64,000 nt of DNA, taken from Bacillus sp. Xin1. GTDB lineage: Bacteria > Bacillota > Bacilli > Bacillales > Bacillaceae_G. Location of the stretch: contig NZ_JABUAE010000014.1 in assembly GCF_013314535.1 (NCBI RefSeq), positions 48,690-112,689 of the forward strand, given 5' to 3'. A model generated the notes under the pieces. It did no database searches. It saw only the letters and a program-made list of their open reading frames with translations, and was not told the DNA's origin. The position numbers and the translations under genes are program-made. The number at the start of each line of letters is the position of its first letter. The stretch's first letter is position 1. Of the stretch, positions 31,572 through 41,164 are shown in pieces.

Positions 31572-32957
31572 ATGAAAGCTGAAACTGCAAATTTGATAAT
31601 TGCCTTAAAAGAGGTGCTTCCTGAAACAGGAGTAGTAGTAAATGAAACGGTGAGAGAACTTCACAGTAAAGATGAATCTTACCATCCTAAAAGTTTACCT
31701 GATGTTGTTGTATTTCCAACAACGACAAAAGAGGTTAGTGAAATAATGAAACTAGCAAACAAGTATCAAATACCGGTTGTACCATTCGGAGTAGGATCAA
31801 GTTTGGAAGGGCATGTGATTCCGTATGAAAATGGGATTACAATCGATTTTTCACTTATGAATCAAGTGTTAGAAGTAAGGGAAAAGGATTTTTTAGTTAA
31901 AGTGCAACCTGGGGTAACTCGTTTACAGCTTAATAAAGAATTAAAAAAGCATGGGTTGTTTTTTAGTGTCGATCCAGGAGCTGATGCTACATTAGGGGGA
32001 ATGGCTGCTACAAATGCGAGTGGAACAACTTCAGTAAAGTATGGCGTTATGCGTGATCAAGTTCGGGATTTAGAAGTTGTATTGGCAGATGGAACGATTA
32101 TACATACAGGGACGTTAGCTGCAAAGTCATCATCTGGTTATCATTTAAATGGTATTTTCGTTGGATCAGAAGGAACACTTGGCTGTTTTACGGAATTGAC
32201 GCTTAGAGTATATGGAATACCTGAGCATACGATGGCAGCGAGAGCATCTTTTCCGACAGTGAATGATGCGGTAGAAGCTGTGATTGATATTTTACAGGCG
32301 GGCATTCCAATCGCGAGAATTGAACTTGTTGACGAACTATCTATGAAACAGGTTAACAAATATAGTGAAACAAACTATAGAGAAGAGCCGACGTTGTTTT
32401 TAGAGTTCCATGGTAATGAAGCAGGGTTAAAACAAGATATTGATTTCACAACAGAAATTGTGAAGGATCATAAATGTAACGGTATTTCATTTGAAACAGA
32501 AACAGCAGCAAGAAATAAATTATGGGAAGCAAGACACAATTTAGCATACGCCTATGTTCACAGCAATCGGGGGAAGAAACTAATGAGTATGGATATTTGT
32601 GTACCTATTTCAGAGTTAGCGGATGCAATACAATATGCAAAAGAGACGTTAGATGAGATAGGAATCATTGGGGGAATACTTGGACATGTCGGAGATGGGA
32701 ACTTTCACGTTTTATTAATGGTGAATCCAAATGATAAAGAGGAAGTACATAAAACGGAAGCGGTCAATGAAAAAATTGTAATGTATGCTCTGGAGCGCGG
32801 CGGTACATGTACAGGTGAACACGGGGTAGGGGTTGGTAAACGGAAATATCAAGAAAAAGAGCACGGTGCAGCACTTCTTGTGATGAAAAATATAAAACAA
32901 ACTCTTGATCCAAAAAACATTTTGAATCCGAATAAGATTTTTAAAATCAAAGAATAA
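31572..32957 (+). CDS. FAD-linked 2-hydroxyacid dehydrogenase (GlcD/D-LDH type)
   Basis: A 461-residue flavoprotein. Residues about 40-215 form the PCMH-type FAD domain (VVFPTTTKEVSEIMKLANKY, PFGVGSSLEGH, DPGADATLGGMAATNASGTT). The C-terminal FAD-oxidase domain has GHVGDGNFHVLL and GTCTGEHGVGVGKRKY. Relatives are glycolate oxidase GlcD and cytochrome-type D-lactate dehydrogenase, which pass electrons to the respiratory chain. ATG at 31572 is chosen since GGGAGAG lies 6 bases upstream. The transporter gene follows 11 bases later, suggesting uptake and oxidation of one acid. Confidence 0.88.
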   Translation: MKAETANLIIALKEVLPETGVVVNETVRELHSKDESYHPKSLPDVVVFPTTTKEVSEIMKLANKYQIPVVPFGVGSSLEGHVIPYENGITIDFSLMNQVLEVREKDFLVKVQPGVTRLQLNKELKKHGLFFSVDPGADATLGGMAATNASGTTSVKYGVMRDQVRDLEVVLADGTIIHTGTLAAKSSSGYHLNGIFVGSEGTLGCFTELTLRVYGIPEHTMAARASFPTVNDAVEAVIDILQAGIPIARIELVDELSMKQVNKYSETNYREEPTLFLEFHGNEAGLKQDIDFTTEIVKDHKCNGISFETETAARNKLWEARHNLAYAYVHSNRGKKLMSMDICVPISELADAIQYAKETLDEIGIIGGILGHVGDGNFHVLLMVNPNDKEEVHKTEAVNEKIVMYALERGGTCTGEHGVGVGKRKYQEKEHGAALLVMKNIKQTLDPKNILNPNKIFKIKE

Positions 32958-32968
32958 AGGGTGGTTCG

Positions 32969-33937
32969 ATGAAAACGTTGGAAGCAATTAGTGATGTAGC
33001 AGGGAAATATTTTGCCATTTGGGTTATTTGTATCGCAGTTATCGCTTTTATTATTCCAACACCATTCATTTGGTTCAATGGGTACATAACAATTTTACTA
33101 GGTATTGTTATGTTTGGAATGGGACTGACGCTAAAAGCGGTTGATTTTAAAATGATTGTAACGAAGCCGTTACCAGTCACTATTGGAGTGTGCGCTCAGT
33201 TTATTATTATGCCTCTCGTTGCATATGCACTGGCTTATATGATGAATTTGCCAGCAGAACTAGCAGCGGGGTTAGTATTACTAGGTTCAGTGCCAGGTGG
33301 AACCTCGTCAAACGTAATGGTGTATCTCGCGAAAGGAAACTTGCCTTTATCTATTGCGATGACATCATTATCGACATTACTTGCACCGATTGCTACCCCT
33401 TTTATTTTATTACTATTAGCAGGGCAATGGATGCCAGTTGATCCGATGTCGATGTTTCTTTCTATCGTACAAGTCATTATTGTCCCAATTACTTTAGGGA
33501 TAGCAGTGAGAAAGTTCTTTCCAGCGGTAGTGAATAAAGGGATTACAGTCGTACCTCTTATTTCAGTGTTAGCAATTATTATTATCGTTTCAGCGGTTAT
33601 TTCAGCGAATGTAAGTAGCATTGCTTCTTCCGGATTATTCATTTTTGCAGCAGTGATGCTCCATAATGCTTTTGGATTTTTACTCGGTTATTTAACGGCA
33701 TTCGTACTTGGTCTTGATGAAGGAACGAGACGGGCGATTTCGATTGAAGTGGGGATGCAGAACTCTGGTTTAGGTGTAGCACTAGCCACTGCACATTTTG
33801 GGTCATTAGCAGCTTTACCGAGTGTTTTAGCGGCGGTATGGCATAATATCGCAGGACCTATCCTTGCTACGTTTTGGTCGAAAAAGCCAGCGGATATTTT
33901 GCAGAGAAAAAGTATTCAAACGAGTGTAGAAAGGTGA
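32969..33937 (+). CDS. Bile acid:sodium symporter family transporter
   Basis: A 322-residue membrane protein with about ten spans, of the SBF family (Bacillus YocS). Signature features are PGGTSSNVMVYLAKGN (about 110-125) and EVGMQNSGLGVALA (about 262-275), the Na+-binding crossover regions. It is co-transcribed with the hydroxyacid dehydrogenase, so the likely cargo is an organic anion such as a keto or hydroxy acid rather than a bile acid. That is inference. Confidence 0.87.
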   Translation: MKTLEAISDVAGKYFAIWVICIAVIAFIIPTPFIWFNGYITILLGIVMFGMGLTLKAVDFKMIVTKPLPVTIGVCAQFIIMPLVAYALAYMMNLPAELAAGLVLLGSVPGGTSSNVMVYLAKGNLPLSIAMTSLSTLLAPIATPFILLLLAGQWMPVDPMSMFLSIVQVIIVPITLGIAVRKFFPAVVNKGITVVPLISVLAIIIIVSAVISANVSSIASSGLFIFAAVMLHNAFGFLLGYLTAFVLGLDEGTRRAISIEVGMQNSGLGVALATAHFGSLAALPSVLAAVWHNIAGPILATFWSKKPADILQRKSIQTSVER

Positions 33938-33952
33938 GTGCATACCTATTTC

Positions 33953-33987
33953 AAACGCTTTTCAGTTCAAATACTGAAAGGCGTTTT
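33953..33987 (+). terminator. Terminator after transporter
   Basis: AAACGCTTTTCAG with CTGAAAGGCGTTTT; one bulge. Confidence 0.82.
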
Positions 33988-34100
33988 ATGATGTATAGAA
34001 GTAGTACTGCCCTTATAAAATAATCATTATCTGTCCCTGTTGGGTTCGCTTTCTTCTAAATATAATGGGAAGATAAAATGATGAGAAAAGAGGAAAGAAT

Positions 34101-34721
34101 ATGTATATACCTAAATACTTCGATGTAAAAGATGAAGCAACAAAATATGAAATGATTGAACAAAATAGCTTTGCAACGTTATTTTCTCAGCATAATGGAG
34201 CACCATATGCAACGCATCTTCCTTTGCTGTTAAATAGAAATGAGCGCACCTTATATGGTCATTTTGCGCGCCCGAACGAACAATGGAAAGACATGGGGAA
34301 TCAAGAGGTACTTGTGGTTTTCCAAGGTCCACCCTGCTATATTTCTCCGTCATGGTATGAAACAAACAAAGCAGTACCAACGTGGAACTATGTAGCAGTT
34401 CATGTATATGGTGAAATGGAAATTGTAGTCGATGAACAAGAATTAATCGATTCTCTTCGTGATTTAGTAAATAAATATGAAGATCAGGCGAGCTCCTATT
34501 CACTAGATGAAGTAGAACCTAGTTATATTGAAGGGTTAAGTAAAGGAATTGTCGGATTCAAAATAAAGATTAATAGAATTGAGGGGAAATGGAAGCTAAG
34601 TCAAAATCATTCAGCGGAGCGGCAAGAATTAGTGGTGAAGCAACTTGAACAAATGGATAGTGAGAATCATAAAGCGATTGCTATGTTGATGAAAGAAAAT
34701 CTTATAAAGAATGAGGAATGA
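34101..34721 (+). CDS. paiB: PaiB family FMN-binding negative regulator
   Basis: A 206-residue protein of the PaiB/FMN-binding split-barrel family: [11 protein letters not shown] start, [10 protein letters not shown], then [15 protein letters not shown] and [18 protein letters not shown], all family hallmarks. In B. subtilis paiB follows paiA (a polyamine acetyltransferase) and affects protease and sporulation genes. Here it is alone, without paiA. RBS AGAGGAAAG. Confidence 0.87.
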   Translation: MYIPKYFDVKDEATKYEMIEQNSFATLFSQHNGAPYATHLPLLLNRNERTLYGHFARPNEQWKDMGNQEVLVVFQGPPCYISPSWYETNKAVPTWNYVAVHVYGEMEIVVDEQELIDSLRDLVNKYEDQASSYSLDEVEPSYIEGLSKGIVGFKIKINRIEGKWKLSQNHSAERQELVVKQLEQMDSENHKAIAMLMKENLIKNEE

Positions 34722-34730
34722 TTTTTTCAT

Positions 34731-34772
34731 AACATAATGCTATCCCTCCATTTTGAGGGATAGCATTATGTT
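34731..34772. terminator. Bidirectional terminator (18-bp stem)
   Basis: AACATAATGCTATCCCTC and its exact inverse with a six-base loop between convergent paiB and selO. Confidence 0.85.
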
Positions 34773-34815
34773 ATATAAATAGTAAATCATGAGAAAGTGT
34801 TAACTGCATCTTTTC

Positions 34816-36291
34816 TTACGTACCACAAAAAGTTCGATAAGGACGAGATGAAGCGGCAGGCAATGTAGCATATTCACATTGTTCAGGTGAATGGGCGTAC
34901 GGGTTTGAAAGAACCGCAAGAAGTCGATTCATCACGTTGTAATCCCCTTGTTTCACCGCGGCCTCTAGTGCCTCTTCCACACGGTGATTTCGTGGAATGA
35001 TCGCAGGGTTGTTGTCTCTCATCAACTGGTGTGAAGAAGAGTTTGATTCTTGCTGCCTGCTTAGTCGTTTTTGCCATTTTTCATTCCAAGCCGTAAATTC
35101 TTGGCTTGTAAATAAATCGGTATCTTTATCAGTATCAAAAGTTAAAGCAAGGAAGGTGTTCGTATAATCTGCGCGGTATTTCTCCATCAATTTAAGGAGC
35201 TCATCGATAAGCGCTTTATCTTCTGCTTCTTCATTACATATACCTAGTTTTGCTCTCATTCCAGTAAGCCAATGCTTTTCATACAATGCATCGAAATTTG
35301 AAAGCTCATCTTGGGCTAATTGGACAGCTTGTTCTTCGTCTTCATGTAGCAGTGGTAATAATGATTCCGCAAAACGGGCAAGATTCCAAACGCCAATATA
35401 AGGCTGGTTGCCATAGGCATATCGTCCTTGTGTGTCAATAGAACTGAATACAGTTGCTGGATCATATTCATCCATAAAAGCACATGGGCCGTAATCGATT
35501 GTTTCTCCGCTAATGGTCATATTGTCAGTATTCATGACTCCGTGAATAAAACCGACGAGTTGCCATTTTGCAATTAGGCTTGCTTGTTGCTTCATCACTT
35601 CTTGAAGTAGCGCTAAGTATGGTTTTTTATCTGATTGAATAGCTGGAAAATGACGTTTAATCGTATAATCAGCTAAAGCTTTAAGATCCTCAACTGAGCC
35701 GCTTGCTGCTGCATATTGAAATGTGCCGACGCGTATATGACTGCTGGCTACACGTGTTAAGATTGCACCGGGTAAAGCTGTTTCGCGCAAGATTGACTCA
35801 CCCGTTGTTACCACAGCTAAACTACGAGTAGTAGGAATACCAAGTGCATACATTGCTTCACTGATAATATATTCACGGAGCATTGGACCAAGTGCAGCGC
35901 GTCCATCCCCTCGGCGGGAGTATGGTGTTCGGCCGGCCCCTTTTAGTTGAATATCAAATCGTTTACCTGAAGGTGTAATCTGTTCACTAATTAGTAGAGC
36001 ACGTCCGTCCCCTAGCATGTTAAAATGCCCGAATTGGTGTCCAGCGTATGCTTGGGCAAGTGGTGAAGCGCCTTCAGGTATTTTGTTCCCAGCAAATACT
36101 GCCACACTTTCTTCACTTTGAAGTAGCTCTACGTTTAACCCTAAAGATGTTGCTACAGAATCGTTAAGAATGATTAACTTTGGTGAACGTACGGGCGTTG
36201 GAGAATTTTTTGTGAAAAATGATTCTGGCAGACGAGCATAACTGTTGTCAAAGTTCCATCCAGTTTCTTGTGTTTCTTTTTTCTTTTCCAT
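34816..36291 (-). CDS. selO: Protein adenylyltransferase SelO (YdiU family)
   Basis: A 491-residue pseudokinase-fold enzyme that transfers AMP from ATP to Ser/Thr/Tyr of proteins, linked to redox stress. Typical motifs are [52 protein letters not shown] with the catalytic Asn/Asp pair, and [16 protein letters not shown]. The C-terminal FCGT keeps the conserved cysteine. Normal full length. Single gene on the minus strand. Confidence 0.93.
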   Translation of the reverse strand: MEKKKETQETGWNFDNSYARLPESFFTKNSPTPVRSPKLIILNDSVATSLGLNVELLQSEESVAVFAGNKIPEGASPLAQAYAGHQFGHFNMLGDGRALLISEQITPSGKRFDIQLKGAGRTPYSRRGDGRAALGPMLREYIISEAMYALGIPTTRSLAVVTTGESILRETALPGAILTRVASSHIRVGTFQYAAASGSVEDLKALADYTIKRHFPAIQSDKKPYLALLQEVMKQQASLIAKWQLVGFIHGVMNTDNMTISGETIDYGPCAFMDEYDPATVFSSIDTQGRYAYGNQPYIGVWNLARFAESLLPLLHEDEEQAVQLAQDELSNFDALYEKHWLTGMRAKLGICNEEAEDKALIDELLKLMEKYRADYTNTFLALTFDTDKDTDLFTSQEFTAWNEKWQKRLSRQQESNSSSHQLMRDNNPAIIPRNHRVEEALEAAVKQGDYNVMNRLLAVLSNPYAHSPEQCEYATLPAASSRPYRTFCGT

Positions 36292-36630
36292 TGTATCTCC
36301 TTTTCTTGTTCATTCTAGTTTAAAGCATAATATAAAAAGTATTTCATAATATTCTCCATTTTATTTGTGGGATATAGAAGGAAAGGGTTTAATTTTGTTG
36401 CGTCTTTGTCCTTCGTTTTTGTGATCTACTTGTAAATATGTATGATACAACTTTAATCAATGGTAAATAAAAAATGCACTAGTAATTGAGTTGTATTCAA
36501 ATGGTCCTGATATATATAGTAACACTTTTATTTGCAGAACCAAAACGTAAACATTTTTCATTAGGTAAATGTCTTTAGTCGATGTTGGAACATTAAGACA
36601 GCAAGTTGAAATATAGAATCTCTAGATAAA

Positions 36631-36675
36631 GTGAAACGTTAATCAGTGGGATTTCTACGGTTTGTGAATGCGGGG
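36631..36675 (-). repeat. Collapsed bcr1 relic (45 bp)
   Basis: Begins GTGAAACGTTAATCAGTGGG and ends ATGCGGGG with TAAA on both sides, like copy 2 but without the central 100 bases. Confidence 0.5.
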
Positions 36676-36789
36676 TAAATTTTCAGGAATTGAAAACTTT
36701 AAGGCTCATCATAAAAAGGTTGATAATAAAATGAAGATTTATATTTGGTGAACAATCCCTAACATATAGGGGTGGAGTATTAAGAAAAG

Positions 36790-36827
36790 AAAAAGCTACG
36801 CTCATTTATAATGAGTGTGGCTTTTTT
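36790..36827 (+). terminator. Orphan terminator
   Basis: AAAAGCTACGCTCAT with ATGAGTGTGGCTTTTTT. No intact gene precedes it on this strand, so the gene it served has decayed or it belongs to an unseen RNA. Confidence 0.7.
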
Positions 36828-37007
36828 GTTATTATAGCTCGTTTAATTTTTAAGTTAATAGTATATAGTTTGTGATTATGCTTTATTTTATGAAAAGAAA
36901 TGTATCATATAGACAGAATACATTTTTTGGGGCGTACTCTATCTATATGATAAATGATTCGGGAAAATAAGTCTATATTTTTCTGAACTTCCTTATTATA
37001 GTTAAAC

Positions 37008-37021
37008 TACTGAGCTCAGTA
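37008..37021. promoter_or_regulatory. 14-bp palindromic operator before monooxygenase
   Basis: TACTGAGCTCAGTA is a perfect palindrome just after a TATAGT (36997-37002) that could be the -10 element. A repressor bound there would block transcription. The repressor is not in the window. Confidence 0.5.
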
Positions 37022-37058
37022 AAATTTATGTGTGTTTTATATGAAAGGAGAAATACGC

Positions 37059-38678
37059 ATGAAATCCATTCATGTTCCAGTTTTAATTATTGGAGGAGGT
37101 TTAACGGGGTTAACTTCTGCATTATTTCTTTCTCGTCGTAAAGTGGATTATTTACTCATTGAAAGACATCCAACAACTGCTATTCACCCAAAAGCAGGAG
37201 GGATTACTTTTCGGACGATGGAATTATTTCGGGAATTAGGTTTAGAAAAGGATATTCGCACTGCTGGAAAGATGCTGGAGAACTGTCGTGGAAGGGTTAA
37301 TGTAAATACAATCGCTGAAGCAGACTATGAAGAATTAAAAAGAGTAAAGATGGTTCAGGATGAAAATGATAAAAGTTTGTCCGAGTTGATTAAAAACATT
37401 AGTCCATCAAAACCGACTTCGTGTTACCAAATTACTTTAGAACCAATGTTACTGCAAGAGGCTAGGCGATTAGGTGGAAAGTTATGGTTTCATCATGAAC
37501 TTGTTTCTTACAAACAGGATGAACTGGGAGTAACTGCTATTGTGCGAAATTGTGAGACGAAAGAGGAACAAATTATATATAGTAAGTATATGATTGCGGC
37601 AGATGGTGCAAAAAGTCTGATACGTAAACATTCTGGCATTCCTACTAATGGTCGTGGTACGATAGGGGGCCATTATATAAACATCTACTTTAAAGCAGAT
37701 TTGAGTGATTTCATAAAAGGGGATGCTTTTGCTTTCACAATGATTACAAATCCTGAAGTTTTTGGTGCATTGATTCCGGTCAATAATAAGGATTGCTGGA
37801 TTTATCATGTAGCCTATAATCCTTTACAAGGAGAAGCTCCAGAAGATTTTTCTGTGGAGCACTGTCAAGAAATTATTCAAAAAGTCATTGGAAAATCAAA
37901 TCTAAATGTGGAAATATTAAGTATCACACCTTGGGAAGCAACAGATAGTACAGCTGAACGTTTTCAAGATAATCGTGTTTTCTTAGTTGGCGATGCAGCT
38001 CACCTTATGCCGCCCACAGGAGGCTATGGTTCAAATACAGGTGTTCAGGATGCTCATAATTTAGCTTGGAAATTAGCTGCTGTTATCCATGGACAAGCGA
38101 ATCCCAAGTTATTAGAAACTTATCATGTGGAGAGGCATCCTGCTGTACAATTAACCACGGATTACGCAAGCAGCATTCTACTGCGGGCTGCGAATAGAGA
38201 AGAAGCTAATTTGAATACTATGGATAGTTTAGCTGTTACTGTGGGTTATAAGTACTGTTCCGCGGCAGTAATAGATCAAGATGAGAATCCGCACAGAATG
38301 GATATTTTAGAGCTCAAGGGAAGGCCGGGAACACGAGCTCCACATATGTGGGGGATTTATCAAGGGAAGCGGACTTCAATACTTGATTTATTGGGAAGGA
38401 ATTTTGTGTTATTTACGGGTTCAGAACACGATTTTTGGTTAGTTGCTGCACATACTGTTGCTGCACGTTTAAAAATAAGTATTGATGTATATCGAATTTG
38501 TCCAAAAGGTGATTTTATTGTGCAAGATAACATATTTGAGATGTTATATGAAATAAATACTGAAGGAGCTGTATTAGTAAGGCCAGATGGATTTATTGGG
38601 TGGCGTACAGAAGAAGTATTAACACCCGATCTAGTACTTGAAGAGGTGTTGAAGTGTATACTATGTAAATCTTCTTAA
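37059..38678 (+). CDS. FAD-dependent aromatic monooxygenase
   Basis: A 539-residue class A flavoprotein hydroxylase. The dinucleotide motif IIGGGLTGLTSALFLSRR (about 8-25) is followed by E/R, and the second FAD motif is VGDAAHLMPPTGGYGSNTGV (about 309-328). The C-terminal thioredoxin-like domain (about 400-539) fits the phenol/polyketide hydroxylase branch (PheA, PgaE, aklavinone hydroxylase) and rifampicin monooxygenase. It uses NAD(P)H and O2. ATG at 37059 after AAAGGAG. Substrate unknown; drug modification is one possibility. Confidence 0.87.
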   Translation: MKSIHVPVLIIGGGLTGLTSALFLSRRKVDYLLIERHPTTAIHPKAGGITFRTMELFRELGLEKDIRTAGKMLENCRGRVNVNTIAEADYEELKRVKMVQDENDKSLSELIKNISPSKPTSCYQITLEPMLLQEARRLGGKLWFHHELVSYKQDELGVTAIVRNCETKEEQIIYSKYMIAADGAKSLIRKHSGIPTNGRGTIGGHYINIYFKADLSDFIKGDAFAFTMITNPEVFGALIPVNNKDCWIYHVAYNPLQGEAPEDFSVEHCQEIIQKVIGKSNLNVEILSITPWEATDSTAERFQDNRVFLVGDAAHLMPPTGGYGSNTGVQDAHNLAWKLAAVIHGQANPKLLETYHVERHPAVQLTTDYASSILLRAANREEANLNTMDSLAVTVGYKYCSAAVIDQDENPHRMDILELKGRPGTRAPHMWGIYQGKRTSILDLLGRNFVLFTGSEHDFWLVAAHTVAARLKISIDVYRICPKGDFIVQDNIFEMLYEINTEGAVLVRPDGFIGWRTEEVLTPDLVLEEVLKCILCKSS

Positions 38679-38710
38679 AATGAAAAATTCCTATTAATTG
38701 ATGAAAAATA

Positions 38711-38739
38711 TTCACAAATTTTCATAGATTTGGTATGAT
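38711..38739 (+). promoter_or_regulatory. Sigma-A promoter of a short transcript
   Basis: TTCACA (38711-38716) and TATGAT (38734-38739) with an exact 17-base spacer. Transcription would begin near 38746 and meet the hairpin at 38779-38839 within about 95 bases. Confidence 0.6.
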
Positions 38740-38745
38740 GAAATC

Positions 38746-38839
38746 CAACAAGTTAATAGAGGGCCGGAGATTTTGAGAAAAGCCATAAGACAATTTTAGG
38801 ATACTAGTAGTGTATTTTAAAATGTTTTATGGTTTTTTT
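38746..38839 (+). ncRNA. Candidate small RNA or leader
   Basis: The predicted transcript between promoter and terminator has no ribosome binding site with start codon. It carries GAGGGCCGGAGA and then a stem (AAAGCCATAA with TTATGGTTTTTTT) that ends in seven T's. It could be an independent sRNA or an attenuated leader of the glycerophosphodiesterase gene 250 bases on. I do not recognise it as a known riboswitch. Confidence 0.4.
38779..38839 (+). terminator. Terminator of the short transcript
   Basis: AAAGCCATAA pairs with TTATGGTTT around an extended inner stem (AATTTTA / TAAAATG), then TTTT. Confidence 0.65.
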
Positions 38840-39087
38840 GTTGGGGTCAAAAAGCACAATAGAGAATACGATTGCGATAAGGAAAGGTGTGATATAAAAA
38901 AGAAAATCTTGAATAAGTAGCTTTTTGTTACATAGAGAAAGTTGCAGTAATAGAGTAGTAGATTCAAATTTTGATGCAAGATTGCAATTTTATTATAGGT
39001 TTATAAAAAGTATATAGGGTATTTCTTCTATTTTGTGTAAATCTCATTAGCTTGTTGAAATTTGCAACGTGGGAAGGAATAAAAAGC

Positions 39088-40032
39088 ATGAAAAAGATAA
39101 TAAGTTTTTTAGTTATTTTCTTTACAATAGGGAGTTCTTTTTACGGGGGAACAGTTAATGCGAAAACAGAAAAGAAACATGAATTCAATGCGAATAAGTT
39201 TTTAAATATTGCTCATCGAGGAGCGAGTGGACATGCCCCTGAGCATACTTTTGCTTCATATAATCTTGTGAAAAAAATGAAAGCGGATTATTTAGAATTA
39301 GATATTCAATTAACAAAAGATGGCCAATTGATTGCAATGCATGATACAGCAGTGGATCGTACTACAAATGGAACTGGGGAAGTAAGAGAAAAAACATTAA
39401 GTGAAATAAAAAGTTTAGATGCAGGGTCTTGGTTCAATGAGGCTTATCCAGAGAAGGCGAAGCAAGAATATGTGGGACAAAAAGTTCCAACACTTGAAGA
39501 GATATTTCAAAAGTATGGAAGAAGTATGAAATATTATATTGAAACGAAATCGCCTGATGTATATCCAGGAATGGAAGAAAAATTATTAGGATTGTTAGAG
39601 AAATATAATTTAATTGGACGAAATATGTCTTCAAGTCGTGTTATGATTCAATCATTTAGTCAAGAAAGTTTAAAAAAGATTCATAGTATGAATAAAAATA
39701 TTCCACTGGTGCAACTGCTTTGGTATTATCCAAATGAAAACAATGAGATTATTGAATGGTCAGGGCTTACTCATGCTCCTAAAAGCGTAGCAACTCAAGA
39801 TTTCCAAACGATTAAAGAGTACGCGGTTGGTATTGGACCAAACTTACGTGACGATAATGGAGAACTAATTATTGATAAAACTTTTATTAAAAAAGCTAGG
39901 GAAAATAGATTGCTAGTTCATCCATATACGATTAATGAGAAAGAAGATATGAGACTTTTAATTGGATGGGGCGCTACAGGTATGTTTACAAATTACCCAG
40001 ATCGATTACATAGTGTTCTAAAAGGAAAATAA
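39088..40032 (+). CDS. glpQ: Secreted glycerophosphodiester phosphodiesterase
   Basis: A 314-residue exported enzyme: signal peptide 1-24 ending at VNA. The GDPD domain begins with [15 protein letters not shown] (catalytic His and metal-binding Glu) and continues with [27 protein letters not shown] and FTNYPDRL near the end. It splits glycerophosphodiesters to glycerol-3-phosphate, releasing phosphate and carbon from lipids or teichoic acid. ATG at 39088 after GGAAGGA. Single gene; a leader element lies upstream. Confidence 0.9.
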   Translation: MKKIISFLVIFFTIGSSFYGGTVNAKTEKKHEFNANKFLNIAHRGASGHAPEHTFASYNLVKKMKADYLELDIQLTKDGQLIAMHDTAVDRTTNGTGEVREKTLSEIKSLDAGSWFNEAYPEKAKQEYVGQKVPTLEEIFQKYGRSMKYYIETKSPDVYPGMEEKLLGLLEKYNLIGRNMSSSRVMIQSFSQESLKKIHSMNKNIPLVQLLWYYPNENNEIIEWSGLTHAPKSVATQDFQTIKEYAVGIGPNLRDDNGELIIDKTFIKKARENRLLVHPYTINEKEDMRLLIGWGATGMFTNYPDRLHSVLKGK

Positions 40033-40067
40033 GAACTAACTTGAAAGTAAGCGAATTATGATTTTCT

Positions 40068-40106
40068 AAAAAACCTAAGTCAAATTAAAATGACTTAGGT
40101 TTTTTT
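40068..40106. terminator. Bidirectional terminator
   Basis: AAAAAACCTAAGTCA with TGACTTAGGTTTTTT; serves glpQ and the convergent LysR gene. Confidence 0.88.
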
Positions 40107-40155
40107 GGTTTAGGAAATTTATTATAAGAAATATATTTGTTATATATAGCTGTAT

Positions 40156-41055
40156 CTAACTTAAATAATCATGAGGGTGAATGTGATTTTTATCAATTAA
40201 GTAGGATGTATTTGTAACCCTATCAATAAACCTACGTAAAGCGCCCGAATAAAAAATATCTTTCCGAACAATAAAAGTAGTGGGTACCCTTGAAAAGCTC
40301 TCGGGTAAAGGAGTTAGTGCTAAAGAATGTTCATGATCTCGTATAATTGATTTTATCATGATAGCGATGCCCATACCTGATTTTACACACGCAAGTATCG
40401 CTTCAATTGTTCCAAACTCTAATACTCGTTTTGGATAAATTCCTTCTTCATGAAGCCAGTTTTCTAATAGGTTGCGGTAATAACAACCTTGACTAAAGGC
40501 CAACAAGTTCATCTCTCCTAAATCGTTGAAAGAGGATAGAGGGTGTTTACTAATGAGCAATAATTCTTCTTCTTGAAATAAGATTGAATTGAGGTCAGGG
40601 TGATGTCTATTGCCAGCAATAAATGCGCCTTCCAGTTTTCTTTCTAAAACAAGTTGAATTAATTTTTCTGTTGAATGAGTTTCTAAAATGAATTCAACTT
40701 CAGGATACGTTTCATAGTACGATGTCAGAATAGAAGGAAGACGGACTGCAGTTGTAGATTCTGTAGATCCAATTTTTAATGTTCCTTTTGGGTGTGTACT
40801 GTTATTTTGGACAGCTTGAATAGATTGCTCCATTAAAGAGAGGATTTGTATCGCATACGTTAATAAAACCTCCCCATTTGAAGTTAAAGTCACACCTTTT
40901 CCATTTCGATAAAATAAAGGCGCGCCTAATTCATTTTCTAATTGTTTAATGCGCATTGTCACATTGGATTGTACATAATTTAAATTTCGGGCCGCATGTG
41001 AGATACTACCTTCCTTAGCTACTTCATAAAAAACAGTTAAATCTTTTATATCCAG
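40156..41055 (-). CDS. LysR family regulator, probable CTG start
   Basis: The complete LysR fold needs the frame to extend 31 codons beyond the first conventional start at 40962: LDIKDLTVFYEVAKEGSISH and AARNLNYVQSNVTMRI supply the helix-turn-helix. A TAG lies in frame just upstream, and the only candidates are ATT (41061) and CTG (41055); AGGAGGGG is correctly spaced for CTG. The 299-residue product has the usual effector domain. It is divergent from an MFS gene, which it probably regulates. Confidence 0.85.
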   Translation of the reverse strand: MDIKDLTVFYEVAKEGSISHAARNLNYVQSNVTMRIKQLENELGAPLFYRNGKGVTLTSNGEVLLTYAIQILSLMEQSIQAVQNNSTHPKGTLKIGSTESTTAVRLPSILTSYYETYPEVEFILETHSTEKLIQLVLERKLEGAFIAGNRHHPDLNSILFQEEELLLISKHPLSSFNDLGEMNLLAFSQGCYYRNLLENWLHEEGIYPKRVLEFGTIEAILACVKSGMGIAIMIKSIIRDHEHSLALTPLPESFSRVPTTFIVRKDIFYSGALRRFIDRVTNTSYLIDKNHIHPHDYLS

Positions 41056-41070
41056 TTCAATCCCCTCCTA

Positions 41071-41095
41071 AAGATATCAATTATTTTGATGTCTT
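41071..41095. promoter_or_regulatory. LysR-type box in divergent region
   Basis: ATCAA-TTATT-TTGAT (41076-41090) fits the T-N11-A rule, and the symmetry extends to AAGATATCAA / TTGATGTCTT with one mismatch. Likely binding site of the adjacent LysR protein. Confidence 0.55.
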
Positions 41096-41164
41096 TTATC
41101 ATTAATGCTCATTTCACATGATATCTGAATTTCGATACAATTAAAATGTATGGAGGGGATAAAA

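Larger units (their letters stand above)
36292..37058. other. Intergenic stretch with relics
   Basis: Holds a collapsed bcr1 relic (36631-36675), a short open stretch near 36690-36750 reading NFKAHHKKVDNKMKIYIW to a stop without a start, an orphan terminator (36790-36827) and the promoter/operator of the monooxygenase. No complete gene is seen. Confidence 0.45.
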
